A DNA stretch of 64,000 nucleotides. It comes from Smittia aterrima (taxonomy: Eukaryota; Arthropoda; Insecta; Diptera; Chironomidae). Where the stretch lies: assembly GCA_033063855.1 (NCBI GenBank), contig CP093831.1:25420001-25484000 (forward strand), in the 5' to 3' direction. The stretch's first letter is position 1; each line of letters opens with the position of its first letter. A program made the position numbers and the translations under genes. Below the pieces are notes generated by a model. The model saw only the letters and a list, made by a program, of their open reading frames with translations, did no database searches and was not told the origin of the DNA. Shown piece after piece: positions 36,217 through 48,388 of the stretch.

Positions 36217-38115
36217 ATGAAGTGGAACTTTCTGTTTTTGCTCGTGATTTCTTTAAATATCAGTGCTGGCTATTCCAAAGAAAATTTAGTGGCGATTGCT
36301 ATCAAGGAATACGCAGAAAACAATTTTGTGAAAAACGGAAAAACTATTGAAATCTTCTACAATTCGAAGAACGTGAGCTTAGTTGACGAAACGATTAAAC
36401 TTCTTGGTGGATTGGCTTATCGAGTGACGCAAGTGGATACAGCTCCAGACTTTTCGTTCTTTTTCAAGAAATCAGCGATTTTCATTTTCGACAATCTTCA
36501 AAGTTTCACAAATTTTAAAGACACTATACGGCGACAACAATTTTACGCTAAAAAACGACATATTCTCTTCGTTTGCCAGAATCTTACAACAAAAGAAGTC
36601 TTGGGAAACTTACCAGGTGAATTACAGGCATTTATTCCAATAAATCAATATTTGATCGAAGAAAAAGGACAAATTTACCTGAAAGAGTTGACATGGTTCA
36701 CGCCACAAGCTCGAAACAAGGCGCAACTGATCGAAATCAACAGATTCTCGAAAAAGAAGTTGAAATGGACAACGAAGAAATTTTCAAACGCAATAATCGA
36801 TAACTTTCATGGCAGCACGCTCAAAGTTTGTTTCATTGGCAGTACTTTCCCTCAGTATAGATACAACTGGACAACAACCGAAGACGGAAAAGTTGAGAAC
36901 ATTCACACGAAAGGATATTACTTCAATTTAGCTGAAGAATTGAGTCGTCGTTTGAACTTTACAATGGAGACCTGGCTCTTTGCTGGCTTTGAAACAGATT
37001 CTCCTCGTTATCTGAATCTCAGTGAGAAGAAGGAATACAAAGAGCGGCCTGAGTGTGATTGGCCTTGCTATGAGGCTCCCATTGTCGAAGAAACTTTCGA
37101 AATATCATCAATCAGTAAAGCTATTTTTACGGACGAACTCACCATCATCGTTCCTCCTGGAGCATTCTACACATCAGAAGAGAAATTCATTCTGCCATTC
37201 GATGAGTTAACTTGGATTCTTCTCGCTTTTACTTTCGTGACTGCTTTCTCAGTTGTGATTGTTGTGAGACTCTCGAGATCATTTTCAATTGCTGAGTTTG
37301 TCCATGGCGAGAACGTTTCGACTCCTGGATTGAACATTGTCGGAGCTTTCATGGGAATCGGACAACTCAAACTACCAGCAAGAAACGTTGCAAGAATTCT
37401 GCTCATGAACTTTATCATCTTCAGCTTAATCATGAGAACAGCTTACCAAGGAGTCTACTTTCAGTTTCTGACGACAAATCCACAAAAGAAACCAATCAGT
37501 TCGATGGAAGAAATCGCGAAGATGAACATTCCAGTTTACACTGAATATCCTGAAAGCCTTCGAAGTTCAATGAAAATGGATGTGTTGGAACCGTGAGTGT
37601 TTTTATCGTTTAAAAGTCTATTTTTGTATTTCATATTTTTTAGGCTAACCTTCATAGATACGATCCCCAAGAACATGCCACCATATTACGTTCAAATTCA
37701 AAATTCATCATTCAATGGATGCATTCTTGATTCTAAAATGGTTCTAGAAAGAAACAGCAAATATGAGGACACTCTTAAGTTCAATTACTTGGACGTCAAC
37801 ATTTTAAGCGTGAACAACGCAATTCGATTGCACCATTCGTTCGACCCAAAAGTTGTTGATTCAGGTTTCATCGACAGCGGAATTCTTGAAAATTGGATAA
37901 AACGCATAAAATATTTCGCTGAACTGAAAGTGAGGAAAGCAAAAGAATCAAATCTTGTTGTGCTCTCGATGGATCATCTTGCGACTGGATTCACAATTTG
38001 GCTTTGCGCTCTCTCATTGTCGGTGATCGCATTCATTGCAGAGCTTTGCCATTTTCATCTGAAGAGAATTTGGATTCGACTCACGAGATCCAATCGAATT
38101 TCATTTGTTGCTTAA
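36217..38115 (+). CDS. Divergent ionotropic receptor, forward array gene 3
   Basis: Exons 36217-37592 and 37644-38115 (51-nt intron, GTGAGT...TTTTAG), predicted 615 aa. Signal peptide MKWNFLFLLVISLNISAGYS, TM1 after LPFDELTW, pore region GLNIVGAFMGIGQL, RTAYQGVYFQFLT and TM3 are intact. A cysteine conserved in IR1, IR2, IR4 and IR5 (FHGCTLKVC-type) is Ser here (FHGSTLKVC); IR6 also lost it (FDSITLKVC). A disulfide partner may therefore be missing in these two. It is sister to IR4 by flanking sequence. Confidence 0.9.
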
Positions 38116-38468
38116 ATGTCATTTGCGTGTTTGTGTTTGAGTGAAAATTTTTGTCTTTTCCGGTTTTCATTATCAAAGCATCACTTACAGTGATGAGAGT
38201 AAAATTAAGAGTCTTTTAACATAATTTCCCAAAACTTTAATGTCCATTGTATTGCATTCGATGAAAAACACAGAAAATATATTTGAACACAAAAATAATC
38301 TTACAAAGCGATCAATGTCTGACGTGATGGGGTTTGTTCGTCAAATGTGTGGAGAATGCTTTATGTTCAAGCTTTCATGCGATGGAATTTATAAATTTTC
38401 ACCAAATAATCAATAGACTCAATCAAGTTTAGGAATCCAATAAAAATGTAAAGACATTTTCACACACA
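38116..38468. other. Spacer after IR3
   Basis: No gene is seen. The segment at about 38370-38465 (GGAATTTATAAATTTTCACC to AAAGACATTTTCACAC) recurs at about 46150-46240 after IR6, so both are copies of the same ancestral 3' spacer. Confidence 0.6.
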
Positions 38469-38863
38469 AATTAATCTTTGATTATTCGCGAATAAATAAC
38501 GCGACTACTTTGCTGTAAGGGATTAATGATAATAAAAAAATCATCGCTTTGTGGTTTTGTGTGATTCGTTTGAAGTCTGAATTAAATGTTGTGGCGAGCG
38601 ACAAGTGCATTAACCATCAGTTTTTTAAAAAACTTTTTTTTTGGAAATGGAAACGCATTTTTTTTGAAAATAAATGATTTGAATTTTTAATAAAATAATT
38701 TGAAAGTGTTCACCAAATTGTCGAATTACAAAATTCGATATTTCGACAGATAATCTTCTTCCCTGTGAAACTCCGATCGTCAGAGCTTGTTGAACACTTC
38801 GAGATTCTAATCAAAAATATTAAACAAGCAGGAACACTTCAGTTCCAATCCTTTCCTTGAAAG
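38469..38863 (+). repeat. Direct repeat upstream of IR4 (copy b)
   Basis: Second copy of the ~380-base upstream segment at 35836-36216. It carries a small insertion near 38616 (ATCAGTTTTTTAAAAAAC) relative to copy a. Confidence 0.85.
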
Positions 38864-40747
38864 ATGAAGTGGAGTTTTCTTTTTTCTTTTGTGATTTATT
38901 TAAATATCAGTGCTGGCTATTCCAAAGAAAATTTAGTGGCGATTGCTATCAAGGAATACGCAGAAAATATTTTTGTGAAAAACGGAAAAACAATTGAAAT
39001 CTTCTACAATTCGAAGAACGTGAGCTTAGTTGACGAAACAATTAAACTTCTCGGTGGATTGGCTTATCGAGTGACGCAAGTGGATCCATCAGCAAACGTC
39101 TCTTACGAATTCAATACATCAGCGATTTTTATTTACGACAAATTGGAAAGTTTCACAATCTTCGATCGAACTATATGGCGACGCACATTCGATATTATCA
39201 AACGTCATCTTCTCATCGTTTGTCCGAATCTTACAACAAGCGAAGTCTTGGGAAACTTATCAGACGAAGGTTTTCCAATAAATCAATATTTGGTCGAAGA
39301 AAAAGGACAAATTTACCTGAAAGAGTTGACATGGTTCACGCCACAAGCTTGTAACCAGCCACAACTGATTGAAATCAACAGATTCTCGAAAAAGAAGTTG
39401 AAATGGACAACGAAGAAATTTTCAAACGCAAAAGTCGATAACTTTCATGGCTGCACGCTAAAAGTTTGTTTCACGATCAGTACATTCCTTGAACACGATT
39501 ACAACTGGACAACAACCGAAGACGGAAAAGTTGAGAACATTCACACGGAAGGATTTCTTATCCACCTGGCAGAGGAAATGAGTCGTCGTTTGAACTTTAC
39601 AATGGAAACTTGGCTGTTTGATGAATTTGACACAGGTCCTCCTCGATATCTGAACCTCATCCAGAAGAAGGAATACATAAAGCAACCTGGATGTGATTGG
39701 TATCCTCAAATGCGTCCCATTATTATAGTACGTTTCAAATATGAGTCAGTCAGTAAACCAATTTTCACAGACGAATTCACCATCATCGTTCCTCCTGGAG
39801 CATTCTACACATCAGAAGAGAAATTCATTCTGCCATTCGATGAGTTAACTTGGATTCTTCTCGCCTTGGTCTTCGCCTCAGCTTTCTCAGTCGTTTTTCT
39901 TGTGAGACTCTCGAGATCTTATTCGATCGCTGAATTTGTCATTGGCGAGAACGTTTCGACTCCTGGATTGAATATTGTCGCAGCTTTCATGGGAATCGGG
40001 CAACTTTCTCTACCAGCAAGAAACGTTGCAAGGATTCTGCTCATGAACTTTGTCATCTTCAGCTTAATCATGAGAACAGCTTACCAAGGAGTCTACTTTC
40101 AGTTTCTGACGACAAATCCACAAAAGAAACCAATCAGTTCGATGGAGGAAATCGCGAAGATGAAAATTCCAGTTTACACTGAATATGATAAAACCTTTCG
40201 AAGTTCAATGAACTTAGATGTTTTGGAACCGTGAGTGTTTTTATCGTTTAAAAATTTATTTTTTTATCTCAAATTTTTTAGGCTAGTCTTCATGGATACG
40301 ACCATTAAGAATTTGTCATCACATTTCGTTCAAATTCAAAATTCATCATTCGACGGATGTATTTTTGATGCTAAAATTAACCTCGAAAGAAGAAGCAAAT
40401 ATCTGAACTCCCTTAAGTTCAATTACTTGGACGTCAACATTTTAACCATGAACCTTGCAATTCAATTGCATCCTTCGTTCGACCCAAAAGTTGTTGATTC
40501 AGGTTTCATCGAAAGCGGAATTCTTGAAAATTGGTCGAATCGCATAAAATATTTCGCAGAACAGAAAGTGAGGAAAGCAAAAGAATCGACACTTCGTGTG
40601 CTCTCGATGAATGATCTCTCGACTGGATTCATCATTTGGCTTTGCGCTCTCTCATTGTCGGTGATCGCATTCATTGCAGAGCTTTGCTATTTTCATCTGA
40701 AGAAAATTTTGATTCGTCTGACGAGATCAATCTTATTTGTTGCCTAA
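38864..40747 (+). CDS. Divergent ionotropic receptor, forward array gene 4
   Basis: Exons 38864-40230 and 40282-40747 (51-nt intron), predicted 610 aa. Full topology: signal peptide, TM1 after LPFDELTW, pore region, RTAYQGVYFQFLT, and TM3 in FIIWLCALSLSVIAFIAEL. The tail is two residues shorter than in its sisters (TRSILFVA against TRSNRISFVA). The inverted repeat over the start codon is weakened here (AAAGAT instead of AAGGAT). It is the tandem copy of IR3. Confidence 0.9.
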
Positions 40748-41410
40748 ATAAAATTGACGTTTTTGTGTTTGAGTGAAAAGTTTTGGATTTTTCATTATCG
40801 AAGCACAATTCTAAAACAATATAAAACAAATGTATTTGAATTGAACACAAAATAATATTTCAATGTGATCAGCCATTTCAATTCTAATGCAAAAAGTTTC
40901 AAAGTTAAACTTTGCGACGTGATAACAAATACAGGCTCAAGCATCGAAGATGATTTTTTTGTTCAAAAATGAAACCAATGGAGTAAACCTTGCAATTCTG
41001 TTTGAGAAATTTAATTGGGATTCGAACCCAGTCCAGCTTGATTTCCACTTAGCGGATTATCGCCAACTGAACTACTTTTGCTTTTAAAACGATTCGGCTA
41101 AAACTTGATGGGTTTGTTTAATAAAAAGATCGAGTTCAATTCAAGAAATAACATTTACTGGATATAATTTAATGGATGTTGGTCACATTAATTCAGATGC
41201 TGTTGTTTACCTAAAATATGCTCTTCTGCCCCTCCTCTTATGGAACAGCCGCAAAGGTGACTCCATTAACACTTAGTGTTCATGTATCGAGTCTCAAGAC
41301 AGTCGACTTCAGTCATGTTCATAGCTTCTTAAACACTTTCTGATTCTTATCAAAATATTGAACAAGCACTGTCCACACGAATTCTTTAGTTCCAATCCTT
41401 TCGTTGAAGG
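40748..41410. other. Spacer between IR4 and IR5
   Basis: No gene is seen. From about 40790 on it is similar to the spacer 43313-43996, including the tRNA-derived repeat, so IR5 and IR6 form another tandem duplication with a unit of about 2.6 kb. Confidence 0.65.
41008..41110 (-). repeat. tRNA-derived repeat, copy 4
   Basis: Best-preserved copy. The minus strand has an A box TAGTTCAGTTGG, which fits the polymerase III consensus at every position, and a B box GGTTCGAATCC. Between them, the anticodon-arm region reads ATCCGCTAAGTGG, too compact for a normal seven-base loop. The seven bases before the A box do not pair with the bases after the T arm, so there is no acceptor stem. It is a SINE head or a fossil tRNA. 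Confidence 0.65.
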
Positions 41411-43312
41411 ATGAAGTGGAATTTTCTTTTGTCTCTTTTGATTTCTTTTAATATCAGTGCTGGCTATTCCAAAGAAAACTTTGTGGCGATTGCTATCAAG
41501 GAATACGCAAAAAACAATTTTGTGAAAAACGGAAAAACAATTGAAATCCTTTACAATTCAAAGAACGTGAGCTTAGTCGACGAAACAATTAAACTTTTCG
41601 GTGGATTGACTTATCGAGTGACGCAAGTGGACGCATTTGCAAAAAGAGACGTTCCCTACGAATTCAACACATCAGCGATTCTCATTTTCGACAAACTTGA
41701 AAGTTTCGCAAACTTTGAAGGAACTATAGAAAGACACACAAGGAACAATATCAAACGTCATCTTCTCATCGTTTGCCCGAATCTTACAACAAGCGAAGTC
41801 GTGAGAAACTTAACAAGTCGAGAACAATTATATTTTCCAATAAATCAATATTTGATCGAAGAGAAAGGACAAATTTACCTGAAAGAGTTGACATGGTTCA
41901 CGCCACAAGCTCGTGACAAGGCACAACTGATCGAAATCAACAGATTCTCGAACAAGAAGTTGAAATGGAGGACGACAAAATTTTCTAACGCGAACATCGA
42001 TAACTTTCATGGCTGCACGCTCAAAGTTTGTTATTTGCAAAGTACTTTCCTTGAACACGAATACAACTGGACAACAACCGAAGACGGAAAAGTTGAGAAC
42101 ATTCACACGGAAGGATTTCTCTTCAACCTGGCTGAGGAATTGAGTCGTCGTTTGAACTTTACATTGGAGACTTGGCTGTTTGACTTTTTTTCAGATTTTC
42201 CTCGATATCTGAACCTAAATGAGAGGAAGGAATACAATCAGCAGCCTGAGTGTGATTGGCATTTACGTATGTTCCCCATTTTGCACGAAAGTTTCGAATA
42301 TTCATCAATCAGTAAAGCTATTTTTACGGACGTATACACAATCGTCGTTCCTCCTGGAGCATTCTACACATCAGAAGAGAAATTCATTCTGCCATTCGAT
42401 GAGTTGACTTGGATTCTTCTCGCTTTTACTTTTGCAACTGCTTTCTCAGTTGTGATTGTTGTGAGACTCTCGAGATCTTATTCGATCACTGAATTTGTCA
42501 TTGGCGAGAATGTTTCGACTCCTGGATTGAACATTGTGGCGGCTTTCATGGGAATCGGTCAACTCTCTCTACCAGCAAGAAACGTTTCAAGGATGCTGCT
42601 GATGAACTTTGTCATCTTCAGCTTAATCATGAGAACAGCTTACCAAGGAGTCTACTTTGAGTTTCTGACGACAAATCCACAAAAGAAACCAATCAGCTCG
42701 TTGGAGGAAATTGCGAAGATGAACATTCCAGTTTACACTGAAACGGATGAAAACTTTCGAAAACTTTTGAAAATAGATGCTTTGGATCAGTAAGAGCTTT
42801 AAGAGATTAAAAATTCTTTTCTGCATTTCATATCTTTTAGGTTAACCTTCATAGATACGAACAACAAGAATATGTCGTCACATTTCGTTCAAATTCAAAA
42901 TTCATCGTTCGACGGATGCATTCTTGAAACTACAATTAACCTCGAAAGAAACAGCAAATATCTGGACACTCTTAAGTTCAATTACTTGGACGTCAACATT
43001 TTTAGCGTAAACCTTGCAATTCAATTGCACCCTTCGTTCGATCCGAAAGTTGTTAATTCAGGTTTCATCGAAAGCGGAATTCTTGAAAATTGGTCGAATC
43101 GCATAAAATATTTTGCAGAACAGAAAGTGAGGAAACCCAAAGCATCGAATCTTGTTGTTCTCACGATGGATCATCTTGCGACTGGATTCACAATTTGGCT
43201 TTGCGCTCTCTCATTGTCGGTGATCGCATTCATTGCAGAACTCTGCCACTTTCATCTGAAGAAAATTTTGATTCGTCTGACGAGATCCAATCGAATTTCA
43301 TTTGTTGCCTAA
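41411..43312 (+). CDS. Divergent ionotropic receptor, forward array gene 5
   Basis: Exons 41411-42789 and 42841-43312 (51-nt intron), predicted 616 aa. All channel landmarks are present: LPFDELTW before TM1, GLNIVAAFMGIGQL, RTAYQGVYFEFLT (Glu instead of the Gln seen in its sisters) and TM3 in FTIWLCALSLSVIAFIAEL. The signal peptide is MKWNFLLSLLISFNISAGYS. The extracellular domain has a short extra stretch (DAFAKRDVPYEF). The initiator position reads TTAGT instead of TCAGT, as in IR6. Confidence 0.9.
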
Positions 43313-43996
43313 ATAAAGTTGGCTTTTTTGTGTTTGAGTGAAAATTTTTTGCTTTGTCATTATCGAAGCACAATTCTAAAAGTTTTAGACTAAAACCATA
43401 TAAAACAAATGTATTTGAATTGAAAACAAAATAATCTTTCAATGTGATCAGCCATTTCAATTCTAATGCAAAAAGTTTCAAAGTTAAACTTGTCGACGTG
43501 ATACCAAATACAGGCATCGAAAATGATTTTTTTTAAAAAAAAAATTAATACCAATTTATACAATTGAAATTCTGTTCGAGAGATTTAATTGGGATTCGAA
43601 CCCATTTCAGCTTGATTCCCGCTTAGCGGATTTTTGACAATTCAACTACTTTCGCTTACAAAACGATTCGGCTAAAACTTGATAGGTTTGTGTAATAAAA
43701 ACATCGAGTTCAAGTCCAGAAGTAACATTTACTGGATATAATTTAATGGTTGTTGTTCACATTAATTCAGATGCTGTCATTTGCCTAAAAAGTGCTCTTT
43801 TGCCTCTCCTCTTATAGAACAGTCGCAAAGGTGACTCCATTATCACTTAGTGTTCATGTGTCCAGTCTCAAGATAGACGAATTGGTTTCAGTCATGTTCG
43901 TAGCTTCTTAAACACTTTCTGATTCTTATCAAAATGTCAAACAAGGTTTTCCCTCACGTACCACGAACACTTTAGTTCCAATCCTTTCGTTAAAGG
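43313..43996. other. Spacer between IR5 and IR6
   Basis: No gene is seen. It is the paralogue of 40748-41410 and carries tRNA-derived repeat copy 5. Confidence 0.65.
43576..43690 (-). repeat. tRNA-derived repeat, copy 5
   Basis: It holds the same place relative to IR6 as copy 4 does to IR5. The B box GGGTTCGAATCCC is perfect; the A box is more degraded (TAGTTGAATTGTC). CCGCTTAGCGG lies between them and forms a short hairpin. The + strand tail is GATTCGGCTAAAACTTGATA. Confidence 0.6.
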
Positions 43997-45894
43997 ATGA
44001 AGTGGAACTTTCTGTTTTTGTTAGTGATTTCTTTAAATATCAGTGCTGGCTATTCCAAAGAAAATTTAGTGGCGATTGCTATCAAGGAATACGCAAAAAA
44101 CAATTTTGTGAAAAATGGAAAAACTATTGAAATCCTCTACAATTTGAAGAACGTGAGCTTAGTTGACGAAACAATTAACCTTCTCGGTGGATTTGCTTAT
44201 CGAGTGACGCAAGTGAATCCATCAGCCAACGTCTCTTACGAATTCAACACATCAGCGATTCTCATTTTCGACAAGCTTGAAAGTTTCACAATCTTTGAAC
44301 AAAAAGTACTTAGACACAGATTGGTCAACATCAAACGTCATCTTCTCATCGTTTGCCCGAAGCTTAAAACAAGCGAAGTCGTGAGAAGCTTAACAAGTCG
44401 ACAACAATTATATTTTCCAATAAATCAATATTTGATCGAAGAGAAAGGACAAATTTACCTGAAAGAGTTGACATGGTTCACGCCACAAGCTCGTGACAAG
44501 GCACAACTGATCGAAATCAACAGATTCTCGAAAAAGAAGTTGAAATGGAGGACGACAAAATTTTCTAACGCGAACATCGATAACTTTGATTCTATCACGC
44601 TCAAAGTTTGTTATTTGCAAAGTAATTTTCTTGAGTATGAATACAACTGGACCACAACCAAAGATGGGAAAGTTGAGAACATTCACACGGAAGGATATCT
44701 TTTCAACCTGGCTGAGGAATTGAGTCGTCGTTTGAACTTTACATTGGAGACTTGGCTGTTTGATGACTTTCAAACAGATTCTCCTCGATATCTGAACTTA
44801 ACTGAGAAGAAGGAATACAAAGAGCAGCCTGAGTGTGATTGGCGTTCTTATATGATTCCCATGTCGGTAAAACATTTCGAATATTCATCAATCAGTAAAG
44901 CTATTTCCACGGACGAACTCACCATCATCGTTCCTCCTGGAGCATTCTACACATCAGAAGAGAAATTCATTCTGCCATTCGATGAGTTGACTTGGATTCT
45001 TCTCGCCTTGGTCTTCGCCTCAGCTTTCTCAGTCGTTTTTCTTGTGAGACTCTCGAGATCTTATTCCATCGCTGAGTTTGTCAACGGTGAGAATGTTTCA
45101 TCCCCTGAATTGAATATTATTGGAGCTTTCATGGGAATCGGGCAACTCAAATTACCAGCAAGAAATGTTGCGAGGATTCTGCTCATGAACTTTGTCATCT
45201 TCAGCTTAATCATGAGAACAGCTTACCAAGGAGTCTACTTTCAATTTCTGACGACAAACCCACAAAAGAAACCAATCAGCTCGATTGAGGAAATTGCGAA
45301 GATGAACATTCCAGTTTACACTCAATATTCTCAAAGCTTTCGAGATTTCGCACATTTGGATATTTTGGAACCGTGAGTGCTTTAAGAGATAAAATTATAT
45401 TTTTTTATCTCATATCTTTTAGGCTAACCTTCATAGATACGACCAGCAAGAACATGTCATCATATTTCGTTCAAATTCAAAATTCGTCGTTCAATGGATG
45501 CATTCTTGAAAATGCAATGGTTCTCGAAACAGCCAGCAAATATCTGGACTCCCTTAAGTTCAATTACTTGGACGTCAACATTTTAACCGTAAACCTTGCA
45601 ATTCAATTGCATCACTCGTTCGATAAGAAAATAGTAGATTCCGGTTTCATCGAAAGCGGAATTGTTGAAAATTGGTCAAACCGCATAAAATATTTCGCTG
45701 AACAGAAAGTGAGGAAAGCAAAAGAATCAAATCTTGTTGTTCTCACGATGGATCATCTTGCGACTGGATTTACAATTTGGCTTTGCTCTCTCTTAGTGTC
45801 GGTGATCGCATTCATTGCTGAGCTTTGCCATTTTCATTTGAAGAGAATTTGGATTCGTCCGACGATATCCAATCAGATTTCATTTGTTGCCTAA
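43997..45894 (+). CDS. Divergent ionotropic receptor, forward array gene 6
   Basis: Exons 43997-45372 and 45423-45894 (50-nt intron), predicted 615 aa. Signal peptide, LPFDELTW-TM1, pore region (ELNIIGAFMGIGQL), RTAYQGVYFQFLT and TM3 (FTIWLCSLLVSVIAFIAEL) are intact. Like IR3 it lacks the extracellular Cys present in IR1, IR2, IR4 and IR5 (FDSITLKVC). It is the last forward member; the next IR (46.3 kb) is on the opposite strand and meets it tail to tail. Confidence 0.9.
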
Positions 45895-46290
45895 ATGAAG
45901 TTGCGTGTTTGTGTTTGAGTGAAACTTTTTGCCTTTTCCGGTTGTCATTGTCGAGGCACAAATCGCAGCTTGAGTGAGTCTAATTAATAATCTTATAATT
46001 TCCTAAAAACTTTAATGCCCATTGTTTTGCATTTGATGAAAAACACAGAAAATATATTTAAACACGAAAATAATATTTCCATTCGAATGTGATTGGGTTT
46101 GTTCTTTGTTCGTAAGTGCATGGAAAATGCTTATGGTCAAGCTTTCCTGAGATGGAATTTATAAATTGTCTCCAAATAATCAATCGACCCAATCGTGTTT
46201 GGAAATCCAATAAAAATGTAAAGACATTTTCACACTCAAACGGGGCAAGAATTTCTTCATCGAGCCACAAAACATTCGTTGACAAATCGA
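45895..46290. other. Convergent spacer between the two IR arrays
   Basis: No gene is seen. Most of it is the 3' text of the forward array, including a copy of the segment after IR3. The two arrays end about 400 bases apart, so their 3' ends may overlap in transcription. Confidence 0.6.
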
Positions 46291-48388
46291 TTATTTTTCG
46301 AGCTCGAATTTCTTCTTTAAACATTTAGGAAATTTTCTTTCGATCTCAATTCTAATTCTTTCAAAATTTTCTTCTCTCATTTCTAGTTTTCGTTTGTTTG
46401 ACTTTTCGGGCAATTTTATTTGCCACTCTGAACGATTTTGCATTTTTAGAAGAGCTCGAAGGATGAATGTGAACACAATGTAATCTTTCAAAGTGATCAA
46501 CCATTCAAACAAGAATCCGATGGCAATCAAAGTCAAACTTGATGACCAGATTACGAATCCTGGCTCCAGAATATGCATAGTCAACACTCTCGGTTCTTCA
46601 ATTACCGAATATTTCAACCTTTGCTTTCTTATTTCTTCCTTCACCGCATCTTCGAACTCATACTGGATGATTCCAGCTGTGAAGAGTTGCTGAGATTTCA
46701 GATCAATGATTCCAAAAAAATAATGATGAGGTGCAAACAACAATCCGATCTTTTTAACGAAGAGAACTTCAGTTCTCAATCTTTCGGCAAATCGTCCTTT
46801 CGTAATTTTTGCCATTTTTTCTTCATGATGCAAATCTGATTGAAAAACTCCTTTAAAGGTAACGTTTAATATGCGGTTTGAAAGAGTAATGAATCTTTTT
46901 CCTTCCTTAATGATTCCCCTGGAATTTTTTTTTAAAAAAATATTTATGCGTACTTTTCTAGTATTCGTTACCTTTTCGTTATTTCTGATTCGGGATATCT
47001 CTTGGCGAAATTTTCTTCCATGTAGAACGTGTAGCCTTGCTCGATCATTTGCTCGATAGTTTGAATTTCAGGCTTCGCGACATCTTTCTGCATGAACTCA
47101 TACATTTTGCCTTGCCACGCTGTTCTGATGATCAAGCAGAAGAGGATGAACAGCATTGTCAGATATCTCGCAAAGTTCCTCGTCGGCATAACAACTTGAG
47201 AGATCCCGAAAAAGATTTGAACGACATTCAGCGATGGAGACAAAACGTTCGAGCCAATGATGAAATCTCTGATTGATCGTTTGACGAAATACAAAATCAG
47301 AATCGTTGAGAATGAAGCCAAGAACGTTGTTGCGATCAATGCCCAAGTGAAGAAGTCGAAAGGCATAATTAGCTTCTCGTATTCATTGTAGTATCCGGCT
47401 GGTGGAACTGCCAATCTCTGATGTAAGTACTCGATAGGCCAAGTGATAAAGCTTTGTCCTTCATCCTCAGTTGGTTTGCCTGCAAGCAATGACCTAAAAG
47501 AAATTTTTAGTTAAAAGAGAGCAGCCAAAAAAAGATTTTATATTACAATTTGATCGTTTTAACAAAAGCGTCGTAAGAGCCTCTCATAAATAAAACATCT
47601 ATGATCAAGTCTTCTTGTGGATTTTTGATCCGATAGTTAAGGTTTCTACTCAAAATTTGTGGAATTTTAGAATAGACTACGGCCATCCGAATTTCGCAAT
47701 TGTGAAAGTTTTTGAGCTTTTCGTAGGCAAACTTTTCGTTTTCCCATCTTTTTGTGAATTTGTTGAATCTGTTGACTTCCTCTAAGTGAAGTTGACCGCA
47801 TTTTCCAGGTGAATACCAAAGGAACGTCATTAGCTTTACGGATTTTGCGTCATCAACTAGAAAGTATTCGTATTGGACGATGTCTTCAAAGTCCCTTCGT
47901 ATGTCACAAGCTTTTGAATAGTAGTCCGAGGAGTTACATTGAATTCTAACGAAATAATGTCTTCCCGAAACATCTTTTTGCAAAGCATTGATGTCTTCGA
48001 TGGATGCTCCTTGACAGTAAACAAAAAGTTGGATCGGTTTGTAATATTCGTTTGACAGATTAAGTTTTTGGTTAAAATCGCGAAGTTTCGTAAATGAGTT
48101 GAAGGTCAAAAAAGCTGAAGAGTTGAGTTGTATTTTCTTATTGCCAATCTCAAGATTCTGAAGCGTGAATGGCATTCCCTTCTCGTTCAAGTTTTCAAGG
48201 AAAAGCCACGTCATCGTATTTCAGTCGACGCCATAATTGTTGATGAACATTCGTGTCTCCAATTGAAATAAATGTTTTGTAACGTTCTCAAAGGCCAAGG
48301 ACAATGAAGTCTCGTGTTCGCTGATTTCTTCGATTTGAATTTGGCATATTGCACTTGCAATCCAAAATAATAAAACAAAATATTTCAT
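46291..48388 (-). CDS. Ionotropic receptor, reverse array gene R1, with in-frame TGA at codon 56
   Basis: Exons on the minus strand: 48388-47547, 47493-46972, 46918-46291; 663 codons before the final stop, all in frame. Codon 56 is TGA (48221-48223), directly after INNYGVD; the intact paralogue R3 has Ser there. The rest is undamaged: signal peptide MKYFVLLFWIASAICQ, PFDFFTWALIATTF (TM1), SLNVVQIFFGIS (pore region), RTAWQGKMYEFMQ (TM2 end) and EPGFVIWSSSLTLIAIGFLF (TM3). The C-terminal tail is about 60 residues, far longer than in R2/R3, and rich in Lys, Arg and Glu. Either a young pseudogene with one lesion, or a gene read through its stop, as reported for Ir75a of Drosophila sechellia. An ATG three codons later could start a form without signal peptide. 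Confidence 0.75.

Noticed and set aside
48221..48223. Sequencing error as the explanation for the premature TGA in R1
   Set aside because: R2 has the same TGA and the relic has TAA at the same codon; independent errors at three places are unlikely, though assembly collapse of near-identical copies cannot be fully excluded.
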